Assembly (NCBI RefSeq): GCF_002849715.1
Contig: NZ_CP018863.1
Location: 868,001 to 932,000, forward strand
DNA from: Arthrobacter crystallopoietes
GTDB lineage: Bacteria > Actinomycetota > Actinomycetes > Actinomycetales > Micrococcaceae
Direction: 5' to 3'
DNA: 64,000 nt
The notes beneath the pieces are model-generated. The model was not told the DNA's origin and made no database searches. It was given only the letters and a program-made list of their open reading frames with translations. The translations under genes were made by a program, and so were the position numbers. Positions 31,197 through 40,317 of this stretch are shown here, piece after piece (the stretch's first letter is position 1; the number at the start of each line of letters is the position of its first letter).

Positions 31197-32153
31197 TCAG
31201 CGCAGCTGCGGAAGCACCTTTTCGGCGAACGCGTTGATGAACGGCTCCTGCTCCTGGCCGACGAAGTGCAGGTACAACTCGTCGAACCCCAGCTCCAGGT
31301 ATTCCTGCAGCCACTCAACGTGCCGGCTGGTGTCGGCCGAAACGTTGACCGACTGCCGCAACTGGTCTTCGCCCACATGCTCGCTGACTGCGTCGAAATG
31401 CCTGGCCGTCGCCAGGTCCGCGGCGACGTGCGGCGGGAAGACGTTGGTCCGCCACTGGTCCAGGCCGATTTCCACGGCGGCTTCCTCCGATGGCGCCCAG
31501 GACAGGTGTACCTGCAGCGCGGCCTTGCCGCGGCCGCCATTGTCCCGGTAGGCCGCCAGGACCTTCTCCAGCTGGGTCGGCGGCTGATTGACCGTGATCA
31601 GGCCGTCCGCCCAGGCCGCCGCGCGGCGGGCGGTTTCGACGCTGATGGCCGGGGCGATCAGCTCGGGTTTGGGCTCGGGCACCTCCCAGATCCGGGCGTG
31701 TTCCACGGTGACCAGGCCGCGGTGGGTGACTTCCTCGCCATCATGCAGCCGGCGGATCACCTCCACCGACTCCTCGAGCCGCTGCTGGCGCACATCCTTG
31801 GACGGCCACACGTCACCGGTGATGTGCTCGTTGGTGTTCTCGCCGCTGCCCGGAGCCAGCCAGAACCGCCCGGGAAACATGACCGCCAGGGTGGCGGAGG
31901 CGTGCGCGATGATCGCGGGATGGTAGCGCTGGCCGGGTGCCGTGACCACGCCGAAGCGCAACCCGGTGGATGCGAGCGCCGCGCCGAGCCAGGACCAGGC
32001 GAAGCCGGAGTGCCCCTGCCGGGCGGACCACGGTTCAATATGGTCCGAGCACATGGCCGCGTCAAACCCGGCAGCCTCGGCGAGCTGGACATCGGTCAAC
32101 AGCCGCGCCGGACTGATCTGTTCATGGGACGCATGGAATCCGATCACAGGCAC
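31197..32153 (-). CDS. LLM-class flavin-dependent oxidoreductase (TIGR03885-like)
   Basis: 318 aa luciferase-like monooxygenase fold. The N-terminus MPVIGFHASHEQISPARLL and the region FAWSWLGAALASTGLRFGVV, then FWLAPGSGENTNEHITGD, fit the group named probable non-F420 flavinoid oxidoreductases. FMN is the expected cofactor and the substrate is unknown. It is upstream of and probably cotranscribed with a GH13 enzyme, a pairing I recall from other actinobacteria but cannot verify here. It is divergent from the coiled-coil protein gene. Confidence 0.8.
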   Translation of the reverse strand: MPVIGFHASHEQISPARLLTDVQLAEAAGFDAAMCSDHIEPWSARQGHSGFAWSWLGAALASTGLRFGVVTAPGQRYHPAIIAHASATLAVMFPGRFWLAPGSGENTNEHITGDVWPSKDVRQQRLEESVEVIRRLHDGEEVTHRGLVTVEHARIWEVPEPKPELIAPAISVETARRAAAWADGLITVNQPPTQLEKVLAAYRDNGGRGKAALQVHLSWAPSEEAAVEIGLDQWRTNVFPPHVAADLATARHFDAVSEHVGEDQLRQSVNVSADTSRHVEWLQEYLELGFDELYLHFVGQEQEPFINAFAEKVLPQLR

Positions 32154-32239
32154 CCTCCATGCTTACCCGGCGCTAACGGTGTTGTCGAGGGCTACAGTGG
32201 CATTGTGGAGGACAACACCGGCACCGGACACGCCCGCCC

Positions 32240-33187
32240 ATGAGCCAGGAAGCCGCGGACACGGATCTGGCGGGCATCGCCGTCGAACTTTATGCCCTCC
32301 TGCCCAAGGACTTCACGGCCGCCCGCAACGAGCGGGCCAAGGAGCTGGGCAAGACCGACAAGGAGCTGTCCAAGCAGGTCCGGGGCCTGCCGAAGCCGTC
32401 CACCGCGGCCTGGCTGGTCAACATGCTGGCCGCGCACCGGCGCGACGAGATCGACGGCATTATCGGGCTCGGGGCGGCCATGCGGGAAGCGCAGGACGAG
32501 CTGGATCCGCAGCAGTTGCGCGAGCTGAGCGACCAGCGGCACCGGTTGCTGGCCGCGATCGCGAAACAGGGCCGGAAGCTGGCGAAAGAGCTCGGGCATC
32601 CGGTCAGCGAAACCATCGCCGCGGATGTGGAGCAGACGCTGCGTGCGGCCATGGCGGATCCGGCTGCGGCGGCTGCGGTGGCCAGCGGCCTGCTGACCGA
32701 TTCGCTGTCCTCGAACGGGCTGGATCCGGTGGAACTGGACGGCAAGGTGGCGGTCCCCGAGGCCATCGGCGAGGCTCCTCCAACGGCGCCGAAGACCAAA
32801 CAGAAACCGGTGGATGAGCTGGCCAAGCGCCGCACCGAACGGGCCGCCCGGACGGACCGGGAGAAGCAGCGCCGGGCCGAAGAAGCCGAACGGCGCCGCC
32901 AAAAGGCCCAGGCCGATGTGGACAAGGCTGCCCGCCGGCTGGCCGAGACGGAAGCCGGCGAACAGGAGGCCGAAGCCGAGGTGGAACAGATCTCCGTCAA
33001 GCGGGATGAGCTCGCCGCGGAACTGGCGGAGTTGAAAAGCCGGACCCGCACACTGGAGCGGAGCATCACGGCGGTGGACACGGAAGCCGCGGCCGCAGAA
33101 GACCGGCTCGAGGAGGCCACGCGCTCCGCCGCGGAGGCGCGGCGCGGGCTGCAGCGCGCCCGGAAGGCGCTGGAGGATCAGGACTAG
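32240..33187 (+). CDS. Hypothetical coiled-coil protein
   Basis: 315 aa, not recognised beyond an actinobacterial hypothetical. The N-terminal half is helical and has YALLPKDFTAARNERAKELG and PSTAAWLVNML. The C-terminal half from about residue 170 is a long charged heptad-rich coiled coil (RAARTDREKQRRAEEAERRR and on), ending at KALEDQD. No signal peptide, membrane segment or catalytic motif. Possibly a DNA- or protein-binding structural factor; this is a guess from shape only. Confidence 0.7.
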   Translation: MSQEAADTDLAGIAVELYALLPKDFTAARNERAKELGKTDKELSKQVRGLPKPSTAAWLVNMLAAHRRDEIDGIIGLGAAMREAQDELDPQQLRELSDQRHRLLAAIAKQGRKLAKELGHPVSETIAADVEQTLRAAMADPAAAAAVASGLLTDSLSSNGLDPVELDGKVAVPEAIGEAPPTAPKTKQKPVDELAKRRTERAARTDREKQRRAEEAERRRQKAQADVDKAARRLAETEAGEQEAEAEVEQISVKRDELAAELAELKSRTRTLERSITAVDTEAAAAEDRLEEATRSAAEARRGLQRARKALEDQD

Positions 33188-33258
33188 GGGTCGACCGGAA
33201 CGCAGACAGTAAGTATGCTTATAACCTTCCCTGCAAGCTGTCTTTCCAGGAGTTCACA

Positions 33259-33858
33259 ATGTCAGGAAATCTCATTGCCCGGTCCGTCCACGATCTGACC
33301 GCAGGCGCCTGGTTCGGCGGCTCCCCGATGGGGGCCATCGGACTGAACGGCGCCGCCGCGCAGGCAAAGGACCCCAGAGAACGTGCCCGGCTGTCCAGCC
33401 TGGGCTGGAAGAAATGGGCTCCCGTCCAGGCTGGAGCCTTCGGCGCACACCTGCTCTCCGGCATTCCGCTCGTCCTGAAGAACGCGGACCGGCTGGGCAG
33501 CCAGCACGGCGTCGTCCGGCTCTCCGTCTACAAGGCCATCGTGACGCTGACCGGCGCCGGCGTGACCGCGTACGCGGGCCTGCTGGGCCGGAAGGTCGAA
33601 AAACTCTCGCAGGAAGGTGCCGAAGGAGCCACCGAACCCAGCCCGATGGCGTCGGAAGAGCTGGCGCAGGCACAACGGCAGCTGAAGATCCTGCAGTGGA
33701 CCGTTCCGGTTTTCGCCGGCTGGGTCATGGTGCTCGGCGCCAAGGAAGGCGAGATGCAGCGGCCGCAAAACGTCGCGATGGGCCTGCGGAAGAATCTTTC
33801 CCGCCCCGAGCTGGCCCGGCTGCTGCAGGAGTGGAAGGAGCGCTCCCGGCTGATGTAG
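33259..33858 (+). CDS. Hypothetical membrane protein
   Basis: 199 aa. Three to four hydrophobic stretches can be seen: near residues 54-70 (AGAFGAHLLSGIPLVL), 94-112 (AIVTLTGAGVTAYAGLLG) and 146-160 (WTVPVFAGWVMVLGA). The N-terminus has a Gly/Ala-rich stretch (GAWFGGSPMGAIGLNG). AGGAG lies nine bases before the ATG. No family is recognised. It may be expressed from its own promoter, since it is 71 bases after the coiled-coil gene. Confidence 0.7.
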   Translation: MSGNLIARSVHDLTAGAWFGGSPMGAIGLNGAAAQAKDPRERARLSSLGWKKWAPVQAGAFGAHLLSGIPLVLKNADRLGSQHGVVRLSVYKAIVTLTGAGVTAYAGLLGRKVEKLSQEGAEGATEPSPMASEELAQAQRQLKILQWTVPVFAGWVMVLGAKEGEMQRPQNVAMGLRKNLSRPELARLLQEWKERSRLM

Positions 33859-33868
33859 CCTGCGCTGA

Positions 33869-33908
33869 AGCCGGAGCCCGGGCCGGCGCGGCCCGGGCCT
33901 CTCCGGCT
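33869..33908. terminator. Hairpin terminator
   Basis: Outer arms AGCCGGAG/CTCCGGCT (33869-33876, 33901-33908) and inner arms CCCGGGCC/GGCCCGGG, between the membrane protein gene and the convergent DUF1508 gene. Confidence 0.7.
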
Positions 33909-34127
33909 CTAGCTGGCCGCCGCCTCCGCCAAGGCCGGCACCTCGGCCAGGACAGATCTGTCCTTGATCCGCGAAGTAGCGGCGTACTCGCGCGTCGCGT
34001 TGATTGCTGCCACGACGGCAGACTTCTCCGCGTAAGCCTCCGAGACTGCTATGACCATGTTCTTGGCCCCGAGCAGCCGGAAACGGTACTGCTTGTTGCG
34101 GTCCTTGAAAATTTCAAACAATCGCAT
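33909..34127 (-). CDS. DUF1508 (YegP-like) small protein
   Basis: 72 aa from ATG 34127. The pattern MRLFEIFKDRNKQYRFRLLGAKNMVIAVSEAYAEKSAVVAAINATRE has the typical YegP form: F-x-K-D-x-x-x-x-(Y/F)-R-(F/W)-R-L, then G-x-x-x-S-x-x-Y. The frame is open to 34241 but the domain begins at this methionine. GGGAG is very close to it, so the start is not certain. Function of the family is unknown. Confidence 0.7.
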   Translation of the reverse strand: MRLFEIFKDRNKQYRFRLLGAKNMVIAVSEAYAEKSAVVAAINATREYAATSRIKDRSVLAEVPALAEAAAS

Positions 34128-34275
34128 TCTCCCAGAATCGTGGGGCGCCTTGCTCTCCGTTGAGCGGTCGAAGCTGTTCCCCAATCCAGAAGCATAGGCG
34201 CCCAAATCCGTACTGCCGAGTAGGAAAGTAACCTGCGTCACAGATAATCAGGAAATCCCAAGAACGACGCCGGCA

Positions 34276-37062
34276 CTAACCTTCCTCGGTTTCGGCCCGG
34301 TAGCGGGCGGCCAGTTCACTGCGGGAACTGATGCCCAGCTTCGAATAGATGCGCGTCAGGTGGTACTGGACCGTCTTGGCCGCGATGAACAGCTCCAGTC
34401 CGGTCTCCTTATTGGTCCGCCCCTCCGCCACCAGCCGGGCCACGGCGATTTCCTGCGCGGTCAGGACGGAGAAGTCCAGCGCGCCCCGGCGGCCCGTGCT
34501 CTGCAGTCCGCTCGCCTGGATCTCGCGGTCGCAGCGCTCCACGTAGACGCTGGCGCCGAGGGCCAGATAAAGGTCCCGGGCCCGGGCCAGGACGTCGGCT
34601 GCCTCCCGGCGCTGGCCGGCCCGGCGCAGCATTTGTCCATATGCGAAGTTTCCGCGCGCCCGGACGTACGGCGTCGGCAGGTCCTTGATGCCGGCGAGGC
34701 TTGTTTCGAACACCTTGCGGGCTTCATCGAGCCTGCCCTCGGCGCCGAGAATCCGGCCCCGGGGCACCGCCAGGCGGGCCAGCACAGTACGGTGGCCGCG
34801 CTGGGCCGCCAGCTCTTCATGCGGCACGAGGAAGTCCGCCGCTTCCGCCATCCGGTCAGTCATCACCAAGGCGTTGGCGTAGACATCGTGCCACGGCCAG
34901 AACCCGGGCTCGTCCATCCCGTTGTCGCGGTCCAACTGCAGCAGCGGCCCCAGGGCACGCAGCACGCCGTCGTAATCCGCAGCGGCTTCGGCCACGAAGG
35001 CGGCGGCCATCGCGGCGGGCAACTGCATGATGGCGTAGCTGTCCGCCGGCGCCCTGGCCGCGTCCCGATGGAGTGCGCTCTTGGCCGTCTCTCCCCGCAG
35101 GGCATGGATCTGGGCTGCGGTCAGGTGGAGCAGCGGCCGGGCCAGCTGGATCTGCAGGCGTTCCTGCTGGAGCAGCCCCCGCTCTACCGTGCGCAGCGCT
35201 TCGTCCCAGTCCCCGAGCTCGAACTCCGCCCGGGCCAGCCAGCCTTGGGCCCATTGCGCGATCCGGCCTGACCCCAGATGGTATTCGGTGGGGACAGCCG
35301 CGGCGAGCTGGTCGCGGGCCAGATAATGCTCGTCCTGCGCCAGGAGCAGCCAACCGCGGCCCAGTTGCACCCGCTGGCGCTGGGCCCCAAGGGCCTTCAG
35401 TGACGGAAACTTCCCGTACTGGGCGTGCGCTTCCTCGATGCGGCCGAGCCCGGCCAAGCCCAGGCCCATGATGGAGCGGGATTCGATAAAGGCGGGCGAA
35501 TCTTCGGGCGCCAGTTCGATGGCGCGCTGGGCCCAGAGCACCAGGTCGGCTCCGTTTTGCGCGGCCAAGGCATGCAGGACGCGGCGCTGGCAGATCATCG
35601 CCGCGGTATCCGGCGACGATGCCGGATTGCACTGCTGCCAGGCCTTGTCCAGCTGCATGTCCGCTTCGGTTTCCCTGCCGCGCAGGACGGCCAGGTAGCC
35701 CAGTACGGCTTCTTTCAAAGGTCCGGGCCGGAAACCCGCGACCTGCTGTGCATAGGCGCTGGCCCTGGGCAGGTCGCCGGCGGCGACGAGGGCGTCGAGT
35801 GCCTGGAGCAGACGCTGCTGCCGGCCGGTGGCGTCGGGCCAGACATAACTGGCGCGCAGCAGGGCAGCGGCCGCGGACAACCACGCGCCGCGCTCTGCCT
35901 GGTGCGCGGCGTATGCATCGAGCTGCCTGGCCAGACCGGTGTCCGGCAACGCCGCGGCGGCAGCCAGGTGGAACAGCTGCTCGCCTTCATCGTCTCCCAT
36001 CGACGAAGCGGAGCGGTGCAGCGCAGCCCGCTGGGTGGCGGTCAGGGAAGCATAGACGGCGGCCCGGACCAAAGGATAGGGGAAGTTCAGCACTTGCAGA
36101 TCGGCGCCGATCTTCAACAGTCCCAGCGCACGGGCCTCGTCCAGGGCAGCGAGCGGATCCTCGACGCTGTCCGTTCCGGCAGCGTTGGCCAAGGCAACGG
36201 CGTCGGCGAGCAGGCAGCCGGATTCCAGCACCGCAGCGGCCTGCACCAACGCACGGGTCGCAGCGCCGGCACCGGCCAACGCGGTTTCGACTTCGTCTCT
36301 CAGGCGCAGCGGCGCAGGCAGATGCTCGTGCCACTCGTTCCAGTAGTCGTCCGGCTGTTCCTGCAGCAGTTGGAGGAGATAGCCCGGATTGCCGCCGGCA
36401 TGCGCGCAAAGCCGCAAGGCCATCGGCGCGGGAAGTTCCAGCGCCCGGACCGACCAGGCGAGCGAAACGACGTGTTCGGGGACCAGCGGACGCAGCCGCA
36501 GTTTTTGCACGGCAGCCGAACCGGCGAATTCGCGGAAACCCGCCGGCAGCTGCCACCACTGGTCGTCACGCACCGCCAGCAGGACCAGCACGCGTTCGGC
36601 AGCCAGGCGGCGCAGGGCGAAGACCAGCGCGCGCAGGGAGAATTCGTCGGCCCACTGCGCATCGTCGATCCAGACCACGAGCGGCGGTTGATCGGCGTCC
36701 GCACCGTGGGAGGCAGCGTCGGCGCAGGCTGAGCGGAGCCGTGCCAGCAGCAACTGCCCGGCCTCCGCGAAATCAGCGGGAACGGCGGCGGGTGCCGTCG
36801 TGCCGCCGTCGTAACCTCGCAGCAACTGGGCCAGGACGCTTCCGTCCAGGCTTGTTTCCCAGCGGGAGCCTGCTGCCCGCAGCACCGTGCCGGAATCCGG
36901 CCGGGACAGAAAGTGCTCCACCAGGCTGGACTTCCCCATGCCCGCAGCGCCGTGGACGATGGCTACCTGCGGGTCGGCGGAACTGGCGGCGCCGGCCATT
37001 GCTGCCAGCGCCGCCAGTTCCGCGGATCGCCCCGCCAGGGGTTCGGTTTTGGTCTCAGTCAT
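34276..37062 (-). CDS. LuxR-family (LAL) ATPase regulator, likely of the ben operon
   Basis: 928 aa from ATG 37062, which overlaps the stop of the permease gene by 8 nt; a TTG three codons earlier is possible. Large LAL protein: Walker A HGAAGMGKSSLVEHF near residue 40, Walker B PLVVWIDDAQWAD near 130, a TPR-like helical middle, and a C-terminal LuxR HTH (LTAQEIAVARLVAEGRTNKE, then VQYHLTRIYSKLGISSR). In Corynebacterium glutamicum the benzoate cluster regulator BenR is also a LuxR-type ATP-binding protein. Position as last gene of benABC-benK supports the same job: activation by benzoate or its product. Not proven. Confidence 0.85.
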   Translation of the reverse strand: MTETKTEPLAGRSAELAALAAMAGAASSADPQVAIVHGAAGMGKSSLVEHFLSRPDSGTVLRAAGSRWETSLDGSVLAQLLRGYDGGTTAPAAVPADFAEAGQLLLARLRSACADAASHGADADQPPLVVWIDDAQWADEFSLRALVFALRRLAAERVLVLLAVRDDQWWQLPAGFREFAGSAAVQKLRLRPLVPEHVVSLAWSVRALELPAPMALRLCAHAGGNPGYLLQLLQEQPDDYWNEWHEHLPAPLRLRDEVETALAGAGAATRALVQAAAVLESGCLLADAVALANAAGTDSVEDPLAALDEARALGLLKIGADLQVLNFPYPLVRAAVYASLTATQRAALHRSASSMGDDEGEQLFHLAAAAALPDTGLARQLDAYAAHQAERGAWLSAAAALLRASYVWPDATGRQQRLLQALDALVAAGDLPRASAYAQQVAGFRPGPLKEAVLGYLAVLRGRETEADMQLDKAWQQCNPASSPDTAAMICQRRVLHALAAQNGADLVLWAQRAIELAPEDSPAFIESRSIMGLGLAGLGRIEEAHAQYGKFPSLKALGAQRQRVQLGRGWLLLAQDEHYLARDQLAAAVPTEYHLGSGRIAQWAQGWLARAEFELGDWDEALRTVERGLLQQERLQIQLARPLLHLTAAQIHALRGETAKSALHRDAARAPADSYAIMQLPAAMAAAFVAEAAADYDGVLRALGPLLQLDRDNGMDEPGFWPWHDVYANALVMTDRMAEAADFLVPHEELAAQRGHRTVLARLAVPRGRILGAEGRLDEARKVFETSLAGIKDLPTPYVRARGNFAYGQMLRRAGQRREAADVLARARDLYLALGASVYVERCDREIQASGLQSTGRRGALDFSVLTAQEIAVARLVAEGRTNKETGLELFIAAKTVQYHLTRIYSKLGISSRSELAARYRAETEEG

Positions 37063-38449
37063 TCCCGACAATGTTAGCTGCCGTGGCCATCACGGGTGCC
37101 GGACGGTCCTCGGCCAGGCCGGAGCTTTCCTCGGTGACCGGACGCTTGGGCAGGAACAGGGTCACCAGCGCTCCGGCCAGCGCGACCCCGGCGAAGACGT
37201 AGAACGCCGTCGCGGTCTGCACTCCGGCAGCGATCAGGAAACCGCCGAGCAACGGGCCGAAGATGCCGCCGAGGCGGCCGAAGCCGGCACACCAGGCCAC
37301 GCCCGCGGCGCGCACCGAGGTGGCGTAGTAGTTCGAGACCAGGCCGTAGATCAGCACCTGGGTGCCCAATGTACCGACGCCGGCGATGGCAATGGCGGTC
37401 AGCAGCACTGGCAGCGGGAAGCCGAAGGTCAGCAGGACCAGCGACACGGCGGCCAGCGCGAAAGTTGTCGACACAATCCGCTTGGCACCGAACTTATCCG
37501 CAGACCGGGAGGCGATCAGCCCGCCGACCACGGCACCGGCGTTAAGCGTCACGAGGAACATCAGCGAGTAGTTCTTGTCGTACCCGTACTGGCTCATGAT
37601 TTCCGGCAGCCAGGTGTTGAGTCCGTAGGTCAGCAGCAGCCCGGAGAAGCTCATGATGCCTAGGAACGCGGTGGGAACTGCGTAGCGCCGGCTGGCGAGA
37701 CCGGCGAAACCGGCCTTCTGCTTCGGGGCGGATGCCGCGGCTGCGGTCTCCGTCGGTGCGGGAGCTGCGAGCAGCGGAATGCCGGTCTTCACCGAGAGCA
37801 GTTCCGCTTCGTGCTGGCGGCCGCGGGCCTGCAGCCAGCGGGGCGACTCGGGCAGTTTGAACAGGGCCACCGGGAGCAGGAACACGATGGGCAGGGCGCC
37901 GATCATGAACAATCCGCGCCAGTCGAGGATGCCATTGAAGACGATGGCAAGCACCGAGGCCAAGGTGGCGCCGGCCGGAACGCCCGAGTAGACGATGGCG
38001 TTGTAGAAATTCTTCTTACCGGCCGGGGCGAACTCGGCCACGACTGCTCCCGCCGTCGCCACCAGGGCCCCAACGCCGATGCCGGTGAGAAAGCGCAGGA
38101 TGCCGAAGGCGAAGACGCTGGTGGCCATGGAGGTCAGTGCCATGCCGATGGAGAACCAGGCGATATTGATCAGCATGACTTTGCGGCGGCCCAGGAAGTC
38201 GCCGACGGCGCCGACCACGAGGGCACCGACCATGACACCCACCAGGGCATAACTGCCCAAGGCACCGGCCTGGGCCGCATTGAGCGGGCCGAGCTGGCTG
38301 GGATCGTCGAGGAGGCTGGAGACCACGGTGCCGTACACCACCAGATCGTAGCCGTCGAAGACCAGTGCGAGGGCGGCGATCAGCACCACCCAGCGCACTG
38401 TTTTGCGGCCGCGCGCTGCTGTCGCGGCGGATTCGGTAAGAACGCTCAT
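37055..38449 (-). CDS. benK: MFS aromatic-acid:H+ symporter, BenK-like
   Basis: 464 aa from ATG 38449, with AAAGGAG eight bases upstream; the longer frame to 38620 is rejected. About 12 membrane segments. The aromatic acid:H+ symporter motif is visible: VFDGYDLVVYGTVV in TM1 and GDFLGRRKVMLIN after TM2. A second half begins near residue 240, after a loop of Ala-rich low complexity. Located between benC and the LAL regulator gene, it should import benzoate. BenE, the other benzoate carrier, is encoded 3.5 kb upstream. Confidence 0.88.
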   Translation of the reverse strand: MSVLTESAATAARGRKTVRWVVLIAALALVFDGYDLVVYGTVVSSLLDDPSQLGPLNAAQAGALGSYALVGVMVGALVVGAVGDFLGRRKVMLINIAWFSIGMALTSMATSVFAFGILRFLTGIGVGALVATAGAVVAEFAPAGKKNFYNAIVYSGVPAGATLASVLAIVFNGILDWRGLFMIGALPIVFLLPVALFKLPESPRWLQARGRQHEAELLSVKTGIPLLAAPAPTETAAAASAPKQKAGFAGLASRRYAVPTAFLGIMSFSGLLLTYGLNTWLPEIMSQYGYDKNYSLMFLVTLNAGAVVGGLIASRSADKFGAKRIVSTTFALAAVSLVLLTFGFPLPVLLTAIAIAGVGTLGTQVLIYGLVSNYYATSVRAAGVAWCAGFGRLGGIFGPLLGGFLIAAGVQTATAFYVFAGVALAGALVTLFLPKRPVTEESSGLAEDRPAPVMATAANIVGND

Positions 38450-38468
38450 GTACAGACTCCTTTGTCCG

Positions 38469-38491
38469 GCGGCCTGTTTAGGGCAGGCCGC
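38469..38491. other. Intercistronic hairpin between benC and benK
   Basis: GCGGCCTG (38469-38476) pairs with CAGGCCGC (38484-38491) over a 7-nt loop. A stable RNA stem here could set relative levels of the dioxygenase and permease parts of the operon. Confidence 0.4.
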
Positions 38492-38606
38492 GATAGGGAT
38501 TCGTGTCGGAAGGGACTGCGCGGCCGTCGATGGCCTGCAGGATTTAGCCGCGGGGAGCGGCCGGCAGGAAACTAGCTCTCGAAGCGGCCGGGGGAAATCA
38601 TGGCGT

Positions 38607-39698
38607 TCACCGGTTGTCACCGGAGACTTCGGTGTGGCCGGGCTGGCCTTCGTGTTCCTCTCCCGTCTCCTTGACGGAGCTGGTGGAGCCGACGGCGAAG
38701 CGCTCGTAGTAGAAGTTTTCCGGTACTATGCCTTGGCCGTCCCAGTACTTGCGCACGGCGTCGACCATGGCTGGCGGTCCGCAGAGGTAGACGTCCACGT
38801 CGCCGCCGTTGAGCTGCTCCTCGGCGATGTGCTGCGTGACGTAGCCCTTCTTCTCCGCGGCGCTGTCCGGATCGGCCACGCAGTAATCGAACGTGAACTC
38901 CTTGATCCGCTCCGCGAAGTACTCCAGTTTGTCCAGCTCCACCAGGTCCTTATCGAAGGTCACGCCGTAGACCAGATGGATCGGGTGCAGCGGATGGCCC
39001 TGTTCGGTGGTGTCGAGCTTTTCCAGCATGGCCAGCAGCGGTGCGATGCCGGTGCCGCCGGCGAGCATCAGGGTGGGGCGTTTGATGTCGCGCAGGAAGA
39101 AGCTGCCCATCGGGCCCGTCAGTTCCAGCACGTCACCCGTCTGTGCGCGGTCCTTCAGGTAGCCGGTCATGGCACCGTCCGGGGCCGTGCGGACCAGGAA
39201 CTTCAGCTGTACGGAGCCGGGCCCGCTGCTGAAGGAGTAGGACCGGACCGCGTCCGTCCCCGGAACCGCCACGTTCATGTACTGGCCCGGGAGAAAGGAC
39301 AGCTCGTCGCGGTTCTCGATGTCCAGTGTGAAACCGGCGGTGTTGTCCGCGAACCAGTGCAGGTCCGCGATCTTCGCCTGGAAGGTCTGGGCTCCGGTTT
39401 TCGCCATTTCTGCCGTGCCGGAAATCTGCAGCACCAGGTCCGATTCCGGGACCATCTGGCACGGCAGACAGAAGCCCTTGTCCGCTTCGTCCTCGGTGAG
39501 CGCTTCGTCGATGTACTCGCCGGCGTCGTAATTACCCGACTCGCAGAAAGCCTTGCAGGTACCGCACGCGCCGTCGCGGCAGTCGAAGGGGATGTTGATG
39601 CGCGCCTTGTAGGCGGCGTCGGCCACCGTTTCATAGGTGTTGCACTTGATGAACCGGGTCAGGCCGTCTTCGAAAGTGAGGGCAACTTGATAGGACAT
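38607..39698 (-). CDS. benC: Benzoate 1,2-dioxygenase, reductase component
   Basis: 363 aa. Passes electrons from NADH to the oxygenase. N-terminal plant-type [2Fe-2S] ferredoxin domain with CRDGACGTCKAFCESG and the fourth cysteine in FCLPCQM, then a ferredoxin-reductase FAD domain (RSYSFSSGPG), then an NAD domain (LMLAGGTGIAPLLAMLEKL) and a C-terminal VYLCGPPAMVD. The tail is about 20 residues longer than usual and rich in Glu and Gly. An 88-nt gap with a stem-loop separates it from benB. Confidence 0.94.
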   Translation of the reverse strand: MSYQVALTFEDGLTRFIKCNTYETVADAAYKARINIPFDCRDGACGTCKAFCESGNYDAGEYIDEALTEDEADKGFCLPCQMVPESDLVLQISGTAEMAKTGAQTFQAKIADLHWFADNTAGFTLDIENRDELSFLPGQYMNVAVPGTDAVRSYSFSSGPGSVQLKFLVRTAPDGAMTGYLKDRAQTGDVLELTGPMGSFFLRDIKRPTLMLAGGTGIAPLLAMLEKLDTTEQGHPLHPIHLVYGVTFDKDLVELDKLEYFAERIKEFTFDYCVADPDSAAEKKGYVTQHIAEEQLNGGDVDVYLCGPPAMVDAVRKYWDGQGIVPENFYYERFAVGSTSSVKETGEEHEGQPGHTEVSGDNR

Positions 39699-39749
39699 GG
39701 GGAACTCGTTTCCATCGGGACCGGGGCTGTCTGGGGGAGCGGTGCCTTC

Positions 39750-39780
39750 GGCTGCCGGACGGGTATCCGGTCCGGCAGCC
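39750..39780. other. Intercistronic hairpin between benB and benC
   Basis: A perfect 11-bp stem, GGCTGCCGGAC with its complement at 39770-39780, and a 9-nt loop. No U-tract. It may act as a partial terminator or protect the benAB part of the mRNA. Confidence 0.45.
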
Positions 39781-39786
39781 GCTCGA

Positions 39787-40305
39787 TCAGATGTGGTAGA
39801 CGTCCACGACGTGGTGGATGTAGTCGTTCTTCAGGACAACCTTCTTCTTCATGATGACCGGCTGGGTACCGGAGAAATCGAGTGTGTAGAAGGAGGTGCC
39901 GAAGTAGGTGTCCACGTTGTTGTAGCGGTAGTACAGCGTGAACCAGTTGAAGCGCACGTCCACGGTGTCACCGCGCTGCTCGACCACCTCGACGTTGGTG
40001 ATGTTGTGGCCGGTGCGCGGCTCGGGGAGGCTGGTGGCGCTGGAGCGGTCGGTGCGGATCCGGAAGACCCGGTCCTCGATGCCGCCGCGGTTGGAGTAGT
40101 AGATCAGCGAGATCTCGCGCTGCGGGTCCTCGGTGAGCTCGCCGTTGTCGTCCCAGGCGGGCATCCAGAACTCGGCCGATGGGTGGTAGCAGTCGATCCA
40201 CTTTTCGAATTCGCGGTCGTCCAGGAACCGTGCCTCGCGGTAGAGGAACTGCTGGATGTCCTCAAGCGCGACGGCGGTGGCGGGCTGTTCAGCGGTTGCA
40301 GTCAT
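39787..40305 (-). CDS. benB: Benzoate 1,2-dioxygenase, small (beta) subunit
   Basis: 172 aa, normal length. SnoaL-like cone fold; structural partner of BenA in an alpha3-beta3 hexamer. QFLYREARFLDDREFEKWIDCYHPSAEFWMPAW and the C-terminal TLDFSGTQPVIMKKKVVLKND are typical. It lies 12 nt after benA. Confidence 0.94.
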   Translation of the reverse strand: MTATAEQPATAVALEDIQQFLYREARFLDDREFEKWIDCYHPSAEFWMPAWDDNGELTEDPQREISLIYYSNRGGIEDRVFRIRTDRSSATSLPEPRTGHNITNVEVVEQRGDTVDVRFNWFTLYYRYNNVDTYFGTSFYTLDFSGTQPVIMKKKVVLKNDYIHHVVDVYHI

Positions 40306-40317
40306 CGTCGATGCTCC

